The notes: generated from the sequence alone by a model not told the origin. A DNA stretch of 24,394 nucleotides from an uncultured Rickettsiales bacterium (GCA_951801155.1 CATOLK010000002.1:1-24394); one strand, 5' to 3'. Positions 7,675 through 15,760 are shown, counted from the stretch's first letter. Program-made: numbers and translations.

Positions 7675-10368
7675 TTACAATCCTAATTCCTTTGCAGTTA
7701 AATCACCAATTTCTTCAACGCAATCTTCAAAAACTTTTTTTGTATCACTATTTCCATTTTTTAAAATTGTATTTATTGTATTTATTGTATTTATTGTATT
7801 TATTCCATTAAATCTTTCACTTATTGTTTTAAAAATTGGCATAAATATAATATTATATTTTATAATTTTTAATAATAATTTATTTTTTCTCAAAGCTTCT
7901 ATTTTATTTATATTACTATTTTTTTGAATTTCTTTAGTATTATCGATAATATAATTTATAATGTCTTTATATTCATTATTAATTTTTTCTTCTTCACACG
8001 CTTTATTTATTTCATGTCCAAAGCTAATAATATTGGCTATTTTATGCATTTCTTCCATTTTATTATCAATTATTTTATCTTCTTCATTACTAACAGTTTT
8101 ATCTCTTTTCTTAAGAGTTTTATAAAAATTTTTAAATCTTTCATCTATTTTATAAAAATGTTTTTCATATTCATTCAATAATTCAACATTTGTTTCTAGA
8201 AAAACTTTTAACATTTCAAAATTTTCAGTTTCTTTAAAGTTATTTAAGATATTTTGTGACCTTTCTCCTATTTTATTTAAAGTATCTTCCATAAATTGCT
8301 GAAAATTATTTAATCTTTCAGTTAATTTTTCAAGGTTTCCAAATTGTTGTTTATATTTTTCAGATAAAACAATAGTATATAATTTTGATGCTTCTACGCA
8401 ATTTCCAGAACTTTGATTTACTATTTCCATATGTTTTATTTTTATATTTTGTAATTTTTTAATATCAATTAAGTTTTCCATTATATTTTTAATATATTCA
8501 AAATCTTTACCAGAATTTAATATAGTAGTATTACCATTATTTATCACAATTTGAACATTATGTTTATCAATATTTAAATCACAGATAAATATTTTATTTT
8601 TTCCAATACTGTCTCTAGTAATATTAATTATATCTTCAATATTATTACAATTTGTTTTAAAAACAACATTTTCCTCATTTCTTAATAAAGCATAAGACAA
8701 ATATGAAAGTTTATGATCAAAAGCATCTATAGATTTATAATCATCATTAAGAATTCTTTTAATTTCATCTGAATTATAAGTTGCTTTTTTTCTTTCTTTT
8801 TCTGAATTAAATTTCAATTCTCCATTTTTATCTATTTCTATAATTGCTAATATTTTTTTTTCATCTTTTTCATAATAAGTAATTTCTTGAACACCATTGT
8901 TTTTATAAATTACTTCATATAATTTTCTATTCTCATTTTCATTTTTCAAATTAGTATAAATTGTATCTTCTATTGATTCTATTAAATACTTATTTTCATT
9001 ATAATTAATATTTCTTTCAAGAATTTCTGTTTGATTTTCTCCCTGAATTTCTATAGGTTCATTCAAAGCATTTTTATCACTTTTAACAATAATATTTTGA
9101 TTTTCTTTGATATTTTTATATATATTTTTGTACTTAGTAATGTTAATTAATTTTCCTTTATTTATTATTTTTTCTGTTATTTTATTGAGTGATGGTATAT
9201 CTATTTTTATACTTTTTAATAAAGATTCGTTTAAAAAAGAAATTAAAGAATCATTACAAGGAGGAAAATTAATAGGATATTTTGTATTTTCTAATATACT
9301 ATTAATCATTTCTTCTTTATTTCCAATATTATAAATTTTTAATATAGTAGAATTAGCATATTTTAAAAAATCTTTACATTCTTTATTTTCTGTATTAATT
9401 CCAAAAAATTTATTGAATAAATCAACATCATCACTATATTCTATTATTTTATCCAATATATTATCTATACCTAATTTTTCTTTTAAAAAATTTATCAATC
9501 CAGTATCATTATTATTTATAATAGCCAATTCAATGAGTTTAATTCCTCTTTCTCTATATTTTTTAAAAAGTTCGTTTATATCTATTTGATTTTGTTCAAC
9601 TGGAATTAATTCTTTTGCTGCAACAATAAATGATATATCTGGATTTTTACTTGTATTATTAAAAGCCAATTCAACAAGTTCTTTTTTAAAATTAGAATCT
9701 AGTACATTTTTAAAGTTTTTTTCAGTTTCTTTGTATAATCTTCTTATTAATCCAGCTCCTTTTTCTTTAAAAGCTAATCTTAATATTTCTTTTCGATCGT
9801 TAATTTCCAAATCACTTTCTATAAATGCTTGTGCAATTTGTTCTAAATTATCTTTGGTAGCATTTCTAATAAGATTAATTGTTGCTTCTTTTTTTAACTC
9901 ACTGAATAATTTTTTATTTCTTAATTCATTTTTTAAAAAATTTATCAATCCAGTATCATTATTATTTATAATAGCCGATTCAATAAGTTTGATTCCTCTT
10001 CCTCTATATTTTTTAAAAAGTTCGTTTATATCTATTTGATCTTGCTTATTTGAAATTAATTTTTCTGCTACAACAATAAATGACCTATCTGGATTTTTAC
10101 TTGTATTATTAAAAGCTAATTCAAAAAGTTCTTTTTTAAAATTAGAATCTAGTACATTTTTAAAGTTTTTTTCAGTTTCTTTGTATAATCTTCTTATTAA
10201 TCCAGCTCCTTTTTCTTTAAAAGCTAATCTTAATATTTCTTTTCGATCGTTAATTTCCAAATCACTTTCTATAAATGCTTGTGCAATTTGTTCTAAATTA
10301 TCTTTGGTAGCATTTCTAATAAGATCAATTATTTCATCTTTTGATAATAATTTTTTTGTTTTTTCCAT
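7675..10368 (-). CDS. Large repeat protein with a YopJ/CE-clan-like motif; candidate effector
   Basis: This 897-residue protein is not one I recognise as a whole. The start chosen is the ATG at 10368, which has GGAG upstream; a TTG at 10380 would add four residues. Residues about 17-146 are repeated at 167-296 (exact 150-residue period) and look like an alpha-helical solenoid. Residues about 590-675 contain DKHNVQIVI (H603), TILNSG (N618) and MEIVNQSSGNCVEASKLY (Q652, C657). That order and the Q-x4-C spacing resemble YopJ-family acetyltransferases and CE-clan cysteine peptidases, although the usual acidic residue is Asn and the Gly after Cys is missing. The rest is coiled-coil-like and Asn/Lys-rich, with four I-N-T units near residue 858. 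There is no signal peptide or membrane segment, so any secretion would be through a dedicated system. It lies 27 bp after the flavodoxin stop. Confidence 0.75.
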   Translation of the reverse strand: MEKTKKLLSKDEIIDLIRNATKDNLEQIAQAFIESDLEINDRKEILRLAFKEKGAGLIRRLYKETEKNFKNVLDSNFKKELFELAFNNTSKNPDRSFIVVAEKLISNKQDQIDINELFKKYRGRGIKLIESAIINNNDTGLINFLKNELRNKKLFSELKKEATINLIRNATKDNLEQIAQAFIESDLEINDRKEILRLAFKEKGAGLIRRLYKETEKNFKNVLDSNFKKELVELAFNNTSKNPDISFIVAAKELIPVEQNQIDINELFKKYRERGIKLIELAIINNNDTGLINFLKEKLGIDNILDKIIEYSDDVDLFNKFFGINTENKECKDFLKYANSTILKIYNIGNKEEMINSILENTKYPINFPPCNDSLISFLNESLLKSIKIDIPSLNKITEKIINKGKLINITKYKNIYKNIKENQNIIVKSDKNALNEPIEIQGENQTEILERNINYNENKYLIESIEDTIYTNLKNENENRKLYEVIYKNNGVQEITYYEKDEKKILAIIEIDKNGELKFNSEKERKKATYNSDEIKRILNDDYKSIDAFDHKLSYLSYALLRNEENVVFKTNCNNIEDIINITRDSIGKNKIFICDLNIDKHNVQIVINNGNTTILNSGKDFEYIKNIMENLIDIKKLQNIKIKHMEIVNQSSGNCVEASKLYTIVLSEKYKQQFGNLEKLTERLNNFQQFMEDTLNKIGERSQNILNNFKETENFEMLKVFLETNVELLNEYEKHFYKIDERFKNFYKTLKKRDKTVSNEEDKIIDNKMEEMHKIANIISFGHEINKACEEEKINNEYKDIINYIIDNTKEIQKNSNINKIEALRKNKLLLKIIKYNIIFMPIFKTISERFNGINTINTINTINTILKNGNSDTKKVFEDCVEEIGDLTAKELGL
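7766..7801 (-). repeat. 9-bp coding tandem repeat (four units)
   Basis: ATTGTATTT is repeated four times without error (7766-7774, 7775-7783, 7784-7792, 7793-7801). On the coding (minus) strand it gives consecutive Asn-Thr-Ile triplets near the C-terminus of the large repeat protein. The unit is a multiple of three, so changes in copy number would keep the frame. Confidence 0.9.
9481..9880 (-). repeat. Tandem duplication inside the large repeat gene, second coding copy
   Basis: This stretch matches 9931-10330 at an exact 450-bp offset. Positions 9676-9875 are identical to 10126-10325 (200 bp); the rest of the unit carries scattered substitutions. Confidence 0.92.
9931..10330 (-). repeat. Tandem duplication inside the large repeat gene, first coding copy
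   Basis: This is the partner of 9481-9880. The substitutions cluster in the part encoding the C-terminal end of the unit, for example Asp-Arg-Ser versus Asp-Ile-Ser and Ile-Ser-Asn-Lys versus Ile-Pro-Val-Glu. Confidence 0.92.
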
Positions 10369-10395
10369 TTTTTTCTCCAATCAAAATTTAATAAA

Positions 10396-10998
10396 TTAAA
10401 ATAAATTCAATTCTTCTAGCCAATTTTCCACACTCTTCTTTGCCTTTTCCGAATATTCACATTTCTTAATACCAGTAACCCATTCTTCACAAGGTCCATA
10501 AATAACAAACGATTTCAATGTTTTAGCTTTTGTTAAATTAGCCATATCTTTATCAATAGCATATGCTCCACCACCTCCATGAGTTATAAAAGGAATCACT
10601 ATTTTTCCTTCAAAATTATTTCCATCAATAAAAGTATTTAGAGCTGGTGCCATTTTTCCCCACCAAGCTGGTGTTCCTATAAAAATAACATCATAATTTG
10701 ATACATCTATACTAGCTTTTATAGTTGGTTTAATACCTTCTTTTATTTCTTTTTCTGCCACTTCTGTTGCATCATGATAATTATCAGGATATTTTTCCAC
10801 TGTATCCACTTCAAATAAATCTCCTCCAACTTTAGCTTTAATTATTTCTGCAAGTCCTCTTGTATTTCCTGTTCTGGAATAGTAAACTACCAATATTTTT
10901 TTATCCATAAATTTCTCCATTTTGTTATTACTATTAGCAAATATATTTTGCATAAATATTAAACATATCAATGTTATTAATAATATTTTTATTTTCAT
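10396..10998 (-). CDS. Flavodoxin with an N-terminal signal peptide
   Basis: The 200-residue protein is a flavodoxin-fold FMN protein. The phosphate-binding loop is at VVYYSRTGNTRGLA (residues 37-50), followed by GTPAWWGKMAPALNTF, whose tryptophans flank the flavin, and FITHGGGGAY. This is the class often annotated as a long-chain flavodoxin-like protein (Flavodoxin_4 type). Unusually, residues 1-21 (MKIKILLITLICLIFMQNIFA) form a good signal peptide, so the protein as read would be exported. An internal start at M27 or M31 would give a normal cytoplasmic flavodoxin, but the ATG at 10998 overlaps the preceding stop by four bases, which favours the long form. It sits between the aldo/keto reductase and the large repeat protein in one operon. 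Confidence 0.88.
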   Translation of the reverse strand: MKIKILLITLICLIFMQNIFANSNNKMEKFMDKKILVVYYSRTGNTRGLAEIIKAKVGGDLFEVDTVEKYPDNYHDATEVAEKEIKEGIKPTIKASIDVSNYDVIFIGTPAWWGKMAPALNTFIDGNNFEGKIVIPFITHGGGGAYAIDKDMANLTKAKTLKSFVIYGPCEEWVTGIKKCEYSEKAKKSVENWLEELNLF

Positions 10999-11840
10999 AA
11001 ATTACGACTCACTAGCATTTCTACTGTTTCTGGTGAATAGTGTGAAAAAAATAAACTTTCCTCCTGATCTAACTCCCTAATTTCATTCATCTCATTTTCA
11101 TTAAGATTAAAATCAAAAATATTAAAATTCTGTTCCATTCTTTCTCTATGAATAGATTTAGGAATTACTACTATACCCTCTTGAACCAAAAATCTCAAAG
11201 CCACTTGAGCAGAAGATTTATCGTATTTTTTACCTATATTAACCAATGTATTATTGTTAAAAAAATTATTTCTTCCTTCTGCAAACGGCCCCCAAGACAT
11301 AATTTGACAATTATATTTTTTCATAATTTCATTTGGTTTTTTCTGCTGATTAAATACATGAGTTTCCACCTGATTAACCATAGGTTTAATTTCTACAAAA
11401 TTTACTAGATCTACAAATCTATCAGGATAAAAATTACTAACTCCTATAGCTTTTAATTTTTTTTCTCTATAAGCTTCTTCCATAGCTCTATAGGTGCCAT
11501 AATAATCTCCAAATGGTTGGTGAATAAGTAATAGATCAATATAATCTGTTTGAAGTTTTTTTAATGATTCATCTATAGACTTTTTAGCCTTTTCATAGCC
11601 AGAATTTGAAATCCAAACTTTAGTTACAATAAAAAATTCTTTTCTGTCTATTCCTGAATTTTTTATTGTATTACCTACTGATTCTTCATTTCTGTAAGCC
11701 TGTGCTGTATCTATCATTCTATAACCAATATCTATGGCGTTTTCTACTGCCTTTTCGCATTCTGTTCCTACTGGAATTTGGTAGACTCCAAAGCCTAGTA
11801 TTGGTATTTTTGTGTTGTTGTTTAGAGTTATTTTTTGCAT
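10995..11840 (-). CDS. Aldo/keto reductase
   Basis: The 281-residue (beta/alpha)8 NADPH-dependent oxidoreductase has the full catalytic tetrad D44, Y49, K74 (in VTKVW) and H107 (in LLLIHQP). It also has GVSNF and, near the C-terminus, VVIPKSIHRERMEQN, the cofactor-binding strand. The chosen start is the ATG at 11840, with GGGAG six bases upstream; an upstream TTG at 11858 would add six residues with no support. The protein is cytoplasmic. The substrate is not predictable from sequence; relatives reduce small aldehydes and ketones, including 2,5-diketo-gluconate-type compounds. It is the first gene of the minus-strand operon, overlapping the flavodoxin start by four bases. Confidence 0.93.
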   Translation of the reverse strand: MQKITLNNNTKIPILGFGVYQIPVGTECEKAVENAIDIGYRMIDTAQAYRNEESVGNTIKNSGIDRKEFFIVTKVWISNSGYEKAKKSIDESLKKLQTDYIDLLLIHQPFGDYYGTYRAMEEAYREKKLKAIGVSNFYPDRFVDLVNFVEIKPMVNQVETHVFNQQKKPNEIMKKYNCQIMSWGPFAEGRNNFFNNNTLVNIGKKYDKSSAQVALRFLVQEGIVVIPKSIHRERMEQNFNIFDFNLNENEMNEIRELDQEESLFFSHYSPETVEMLVSRNL

Positions 11841-11873
11841 TTTTTCTCCCGTAATCAAATCGTTCTAATCACT

Positions 11874-11879
11874 ATTATA
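11874..11879 (-). promoter_or_regulatory. Candidate -10 box of the aldo/keto reductase operon
   Basis: On the minus strand this reads TATAAT, 34 bp before the ATG at 11840. No convincing -35 lies at the expected spacing. Confidence 0.35.
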
Positions 11880-11932
11880 GTTAAATATTATTTATTAAAA
11901 ATTAAAAGTCCATAGACTTAGTTAAAATTTTC

Positions 11933-12115
11933 GGTACTGTCCACTTATACACCAAATAGTATTATTTATATTTTAAAATTATTTTATTTTTATAATTGTT
12001 TATTTTAATTTCCCTTTATTTACGTCATTCTAAATTAGAATTTCTTGGAGATTTATTACTTAGAAAATCTAATTTGAAATGACGTAAATAATGGAAAATC
12101 AAAGAATAAACATAA
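11933..12115. repeat. Dispersed palindromic element, copy C
   Basis: The left end is GGTACTGTCCACTTATA (11933-11949). The core pairs TTTACGTCATTCTAAATTAG (12020-12039) with CTAATTTGAAATGACGTAAA (12069-12088), followed by GGAAAATCAAAGAATAAAC. The left flank is the inverted counterpart of copy B's right flank. It occupies most of the gap between the divergent aldo/keto reductase operon and the autotransporter gene. Confidence 0.78.
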
Positions 12116-12223
12116 ATAAAATAGATCAAAAAATATAAAAACTAAAAAACACCTATATTTTTCAAAAAAAACTTGCTATTTTATTTTAAATATCTCAATA
12201 TATAACCATATTAATAAATACTT

Positions 12224-12322
12224 ATGAAAATGATAAACAAATTAATTAATAAAAAACAAATCAACAAAATCTTACCCCCCCCCCCACAACTTATAAACAA
12301 AATAAATGTAAAATTATTTTAA
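12224..12322 (+). CDS. Out-of-frame leader of the autotransporter (OFF state)
   Basis: The ATG at 12224 opens a 32-codon frame that runs through the C tract and stops at TAA 12320-12322. Its first 21 residues, MKMINKLINKKQINKILPPP plus one more proline, form the basic n-region of a long signal peptide. The hydrophobic part of that signal peptide lies just downstream in another frame. One added C (or two removed) would fuse the two. No Shine-Dalgarno is visible before this ATG; a second ATG follows at 12230 in the same frame. I read this as the N-terminal fragment of the downstream gene, not as an independent peptide. Confidence 0.7.
   Translation: MKMINKLINKKQINKILPPPPQLINKINVKLF
12275..12285 (+). 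repeat. C11 homopolymer, likely phase-variation switch
   Basis: Eleven consecutive Cs stand out in a region that is otherwise nearly all A and T, and no other long G or C run occurs in the window. The tract lies between the ATG at 12224 and the signal-peptide core of the autotransporter. Lengths of 9 or 12 give one continuous frame; 10 and 11 do not. Confidence 0.85.
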
Positions 12323-12414
12323 TTTTTTCTATTTTTCTAGTTTTAAACTATTTTGTTTTTAGTTTAGATAGCTTTGCTGTTCAAACAACTACAAACGACA
12401 AAGGTGGGAATGTA

Positions 12415-15315
12415 GTGATTATAGGAGAAGGAGATTCAGGAAATTACTTTTCTGCTGCAGAAAATGGAGATGATATGAATTATAATGAATTAATTATAGA
12501 AGGAGGAAAAATAGATTTTGGTGCTAGAACTACTTATTATTATACTTGGGCTGATATTAGTGATAGGGAAATGAATAGAAAATCAAATAAATTGAACGTT
12601 AGTGACGTAAATGTGCGGTACACTAATTTTTATAATATTCAAGATATGATTAGTTCTCTCAGTATAATTAATATTATAAGAAATATAGAATCAAATATAA
12701 CAAATATTAATATAAAAGATACAATATTAGATTTAAAAATACCTAGTATTACTGGTATTCATGAGTATACAGCTACTGATGGCGATAGCTTAAATTATAA
12801 GTCAAATACAGTAAATATAAAATCAAATATATTAAATATTAATAACGGGAGTATAGTAAATTATGTTAGAGGTGTTTATAATTGGTTAGGTGCTACTATT
12901 TTTAATAAAACTGGAGTTTTAGAAGCAAATTCGGTAAACGTAAAATCAAATTTATTAAATTTTAACAATGGGGAAATAGATGGTTTTGTTGCTGGTGTTA
13001 CTAATACATTAGCTAAATATAATGACGCTATTGATAATAGTGATAATATAGTAGATATAGAATCAAATATATTAAATATTAATGGAGGAAATGCAAAAAA
13101 TATTTTTGGTGTCGTTAATTATAGTTATTACAATAAAGGTGAAAATGAAACAAATATCAATAAAAATTTCGTGAACATAACTAATGGAAATATGGAAAAT
13201 ATTATTAGTCTTGCTAATAATGATGGTGATTTTTTAATTTCTTTGGATTCCAATTCAATATTTATAGGAGGTAATCCTAAAATAGGTGGTAATATATATT
13301 CTGTTGCCTTTAATACAGATACATACAATCCAAATAATTTTGTCCTAGATCAAGACCTACTTAAATTACCCACCAACGACAAAATCTTTATAGCCACAGA
13401 CCTAACCAGCAGCGAAAGCTTAGGAGGAACTATCTATGGAGGTTCAAAATTTGGTACAGATGATACAACAAAAACTAGCAATGCTATCTACTTTCTTGGT
13501 GATAAAACTAAATTATTAGGTAGTGATAAAATTTATGGAAATACTAATATTGTATTAGCTAATGTTAATAGGGCTTCTGAAAATTATGAGGCTATTAAAG
13601 TAAATCCAGGTTATAATTCTAATGATCCAGATGGTTTTAAAATTCCAACTAAAACAGAAATTATTGTAGATAAAGATATAAGTTATACTAATGATAATGA
13701 TATTCTATTGGATGGAAACATAACTTTATACTATAATATAGTTAATGGTGATACTAATAAAATTACTACTAATGGTAAGATAGGAATATTTGATGAATCA
13801 ATCTTTAGTGGTAATAATGGTCAAAAGATATATATAGGATTAAATTCTAATGATATAACTGAATTGGAAGAAGGAGCTAACTGTACTATATTTACTGCTG
13901 ATAAAGGTATAGATAGTAATTTATTGGATTCCTATTTTGCTGTGGCAAGGGATAGTAAAATAAAAAACTTTAAAGTTATTTTAGATAGAGATAATAATAA
14001 TATTAATTTAGAATATTATCTAAAAAGTATATTGTCCTTCAGTGATATAATAGAAGAATTTACAGTTAATAATAGCTATAGATTTAATGATAAGTTATCA
14101 CCCTTTATAAAAGCTATGGATGGAATATTATTAGATGATAGTGATAATGGCATTGAACCAGCTATTATTCTATTAAGTGATAATTCTAATGATAATGATT
14201 CGGCTGATACTCCATCAGATTATAGTAATGTTATTTTAAATCAAAAGGAACTATTAGCAAATATATTTGAAATTATTAGTGATGCAGCATTAGATGATGA
14301 TAATATTATTAATGCTTCTAATACTTTAGAAAATATAGTTAAGAGTTGGTTACCAGATGCTTCCGGTGCTATCTATAGAACTGCTAAAGCCAATTTTAAT
14401 TATTTAACTAATAGTATAGATAATAGATTAATGAATTTAGCTGATTTATCTTTAGATTATAGAAAGAAAGATATTGCTAATACTTGGTTTGAAGTCTACG
14501 GCGGTAAAGCTAAACAGAATAAAAATAAAAGTATAGATAAATTTAATTCTGATAAAATTGGATTTATATTTGGAGGAGAAAGTCTTCAAATTAATAAAAA
14601 TATTATCTTAGGTGGTGCTATTAATTATAATTTTAATGCTATTAAAACTAACTATAAAAATATAGATGTAAATTCTTTTGGTTTATCTACCTATATAAGA
14701 TATGATTTATTTGATACTAATCTATATTTTAATGGTGTTTTATCCTATAATTATAATAATTATAAAGAAGAATCTAAAAGTATTGATAGTAAAATAGATA
14801 ATAATGATATTATTAATAATTTAAAGTTTAAAGCCAACTATAATTCAAATCAATTATCAACTAATTTATCTGTTGGTTTAAAATATAATGATTATTTTGA
14901 ACCACAGTTGGGGTTGAACTATAATTGTATTATTGTAAATTCCTATATAGATAATTATAATAATAGAATAGATAGAAATACTTTTGATGCTTTAGATACT
15001 TTTGCTATATTAAATATTAAAAATATTGCTAATGTTAAATTTAATAGTTTTGAAATAAAACCAAGATTATTTGTTAGATATGATTATAGTATTAAAGAGG
15101 CTGCTATGAAAGTTTCTGGAAGACTAGATGATAGGAATAATAATTCAAAATATAAAATAGATTATGGTAATATTAAAGAAAATGAAATTCAATATGGTGT
15201 AAGTTTTGATACTAAAATAAACGATAGAGTTAATGTAACATTTGGTTATAATGGTGTAAATGGAAAAAATTATAGTGATGGTGTGTTTGGATTAAAGGGG
15301 GAGTTTGATTGGTAG
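12415..15315 (+). CDS. Autotransporter (type Va) adhesin-like protein, probably phase variable
   Basis: As sequenced, the longest frame with a possible start begins at GTG 12415 and encodes 966 residues without a signal peptide. That is unlikely to be the real start: the same frame is open upstream to 12251 and encodes a signal core, IILIFSIFLVLNYFVFSLDS, then F-A before VQ, but has no start codon. Restoring frame through the C tract gives about 1,030 residues from ATG 12224. The passenger (roughly residues 1-600 of the GTG form) has degenerate repeats of the type S-N-x-L-N-I-N-N-G, typical of a beta-helix. Residues about 680-966 form the outer-membrane beta-barrel, starting around NTWFEVYGGKA, with alternating aromatic strands and ending in aromatic W (KGEFDW). 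A terminator-like hairpin follows. It is predicted to be a surface protein; its ligand is unknown. Confidence 0.9.
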   Translation: MIIGEGDSGNYFSAAENGDDMNYNELIIEGGKIDFGARTTYYYTWADISDREMNRKSNKLNVSDVNVRYTNFYNIQDMISSLSIINIIRNIESNITNINIKDTILDLKIPSITGIHEYTATDGDSLNYKSNTVNIKSNILNINNGSIVNYVRGVYNWLGATIFNKTGVLEANSVNVKSNLLNFNNGEIDGFVAGVTNTLAKYNDAIDNSDNIVDIESNILNINGGNAKNIFGVVNYSYYNKGENETNINKNFVNITNGNMENIISLANNDGDFLISLDSNSIFIGGNPKIGGNIYSVAFNTDTYNPNNFVLDQDLLKLPTNDKIFIATDLTSSESLGGTIYGGSKFGTDDTTKTSNAIYFLGDKTKLLGSDKIYGNTNIVLANVNRASENYEAIKVNPGYNSNDPDGFKIPTKTEIIVDKDISYTNDNDILLDGNITLYYNIVNGDTNKITTNGKIGIFDESIFSGNNGQKIYIGLNSNDITELEEGANCTIFTADKGIDSNLLDSYFAVARDSKIKNFKVILDRDNNNINLEYYLKSILSFSDIIEEFTVNNSYRFNDKLSPFIKAMDGILLDDSDNGIEPAIILLSDNSNDNDSADTPSDYSNVILNQKELLANIFEIISDAALDDDNIINASNTLENIVKSWLPDASGAIYRTAKANFNYLTNSIDNRLMNLADLSLDYRKKDIANTWFEVYGGKAKQNKNKSIDKFNSDKIGFIFGGESLQINKNIILGGAINYNFNAIKTNYKNIDVNSFGLSTYIRYDLFDTNLYFNGVLSYNYNNYKEESKSIDSKIDNNDIINNLKFKANYNSNQLSTNLSVGLKYNDYFEPQLGLNYNCIIVNSYIDNYNNRIDRNTFDALDTFAILNIKNIANVKFNSFEIKPRLFVRYDYSIKEAAMKVSGRLDDRNNNSKYKIDYGNIKENEIQYGVSFDTKINDRVNVTFGYNGVNGKNYSDGVFGLKGEFDW

Positions 15316-15373
15316 ATGGAAAATTTTTCTGATATTTAGATAACTATTTTGATTAGTTAGATTTTTTATATAA

Positions 15374-15412
15374 AATAACTTGCTAATTTTATTTAGTAAG
15401 TTATTAATATTT
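15374..15412 (+). terminator. Terminator-like hairpin after the autotransporter
   Basis: AATAACTTGCTAA (15374-15386) pairs with TTAGTAAGTTATT (15393-15405) through one G-U pair, around a 6-base loop, followed by AATATTTTG. The U-tract is modest. Confidence 0.65.
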
Positions 15413-15455
15413 TGACTCCAATATTGTTTAATAGTTTTTAATTATTTTAATGTTA

Positions 15456-15723
15456 TTAGACTTCCTGCATAAAACTATATTCAAATATCAACAATATTCG
15501 AATATTTTTAAATTTATTTATTTTTACGATTATTTGTTCTTTAATTTCCTTTTATTTACGTCATTCCCACATTAAGATTTTCTAGTAAGATAAACTTACA
15601 AGAAAATCTAATTTGAAATGACATAAATAAAGAAAAATCAACAAAATAAACACAAATAATAAAAATATTAAATAAAAAAATATTTTTATTATTTAATAAT
15701 TTTATATATAAGTTGGCAGTGCC
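15456..15723. repeat. Dispersed palindromic element, copy D (most complete)
   Basis: This copy has both kinds of outer end: TTAGACTTCCTGCATAAA at 15456-15473 and TATATAAGTTGGCAGTGCC at 15705-15723. The left flank (15474-15540) is the inverted counterpart of copy A's right flank. The core pairs TTTACGTCATTCCCACATTA (15555-15574) with CTAATTTGAAATGACATAAA (15608-15627). It accounts for most of the 508-bp gap after the autotransporter. Confidence 0.78.
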
Positions 15724-15731
15724 AAATTTTC

Positions 15732-15760
15732 TTGACATTACAACAAAAAAATAATATATA
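15732..15760 (+). promoter_or_regulatory. Sigma-70-type promoter of the GNAT-type gene
   Basis: A perfect TTGACA (15732-15737) is followed after 17 bp by TATATA (15755-15760). It lies 63 bp before the ATG at 15824, directly after the right end of repeat copy D. Confidence 0.65.

Noticed and set aside
7924..8181. Phe/Ile-rich plus-strand frame opposite the large repeat gene.
   Set aside because: It is the antisense shadow of Lys/Asn-rich coding sequence; the same applies to the frames at 9107-9334, 9731-10039 and 10181-10399.
10165..10330. The duplicated block as an assembly duplication.
   Set aside because: The flanks of the two units carry many substitutions that keep the reading frame, so the duplication is real at the sequence level, although the 200-bp identical core deserves a read check.
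11148..11408. Plus-strand frames opposite the aldo/keto reductase.
   Set aside because: The minus-strand gene has an intact catalytic tetrad across this stretch; the opposite frames have no family resemblance.
11997..12115. Complete insertion sequence with transposase.
   Set aside because: No transposase-like frame exists in or next to any repeat copy; only short non-coding elements are seen.
12415..12417. GTG as the true start of the autotransporter.
   Set aside because: It would remove the signal peptide that is plainly encoded just upstream in the same frame, and it has no Shine-Dalgarno. The frame-linked ATG at 12224 explains the region better.
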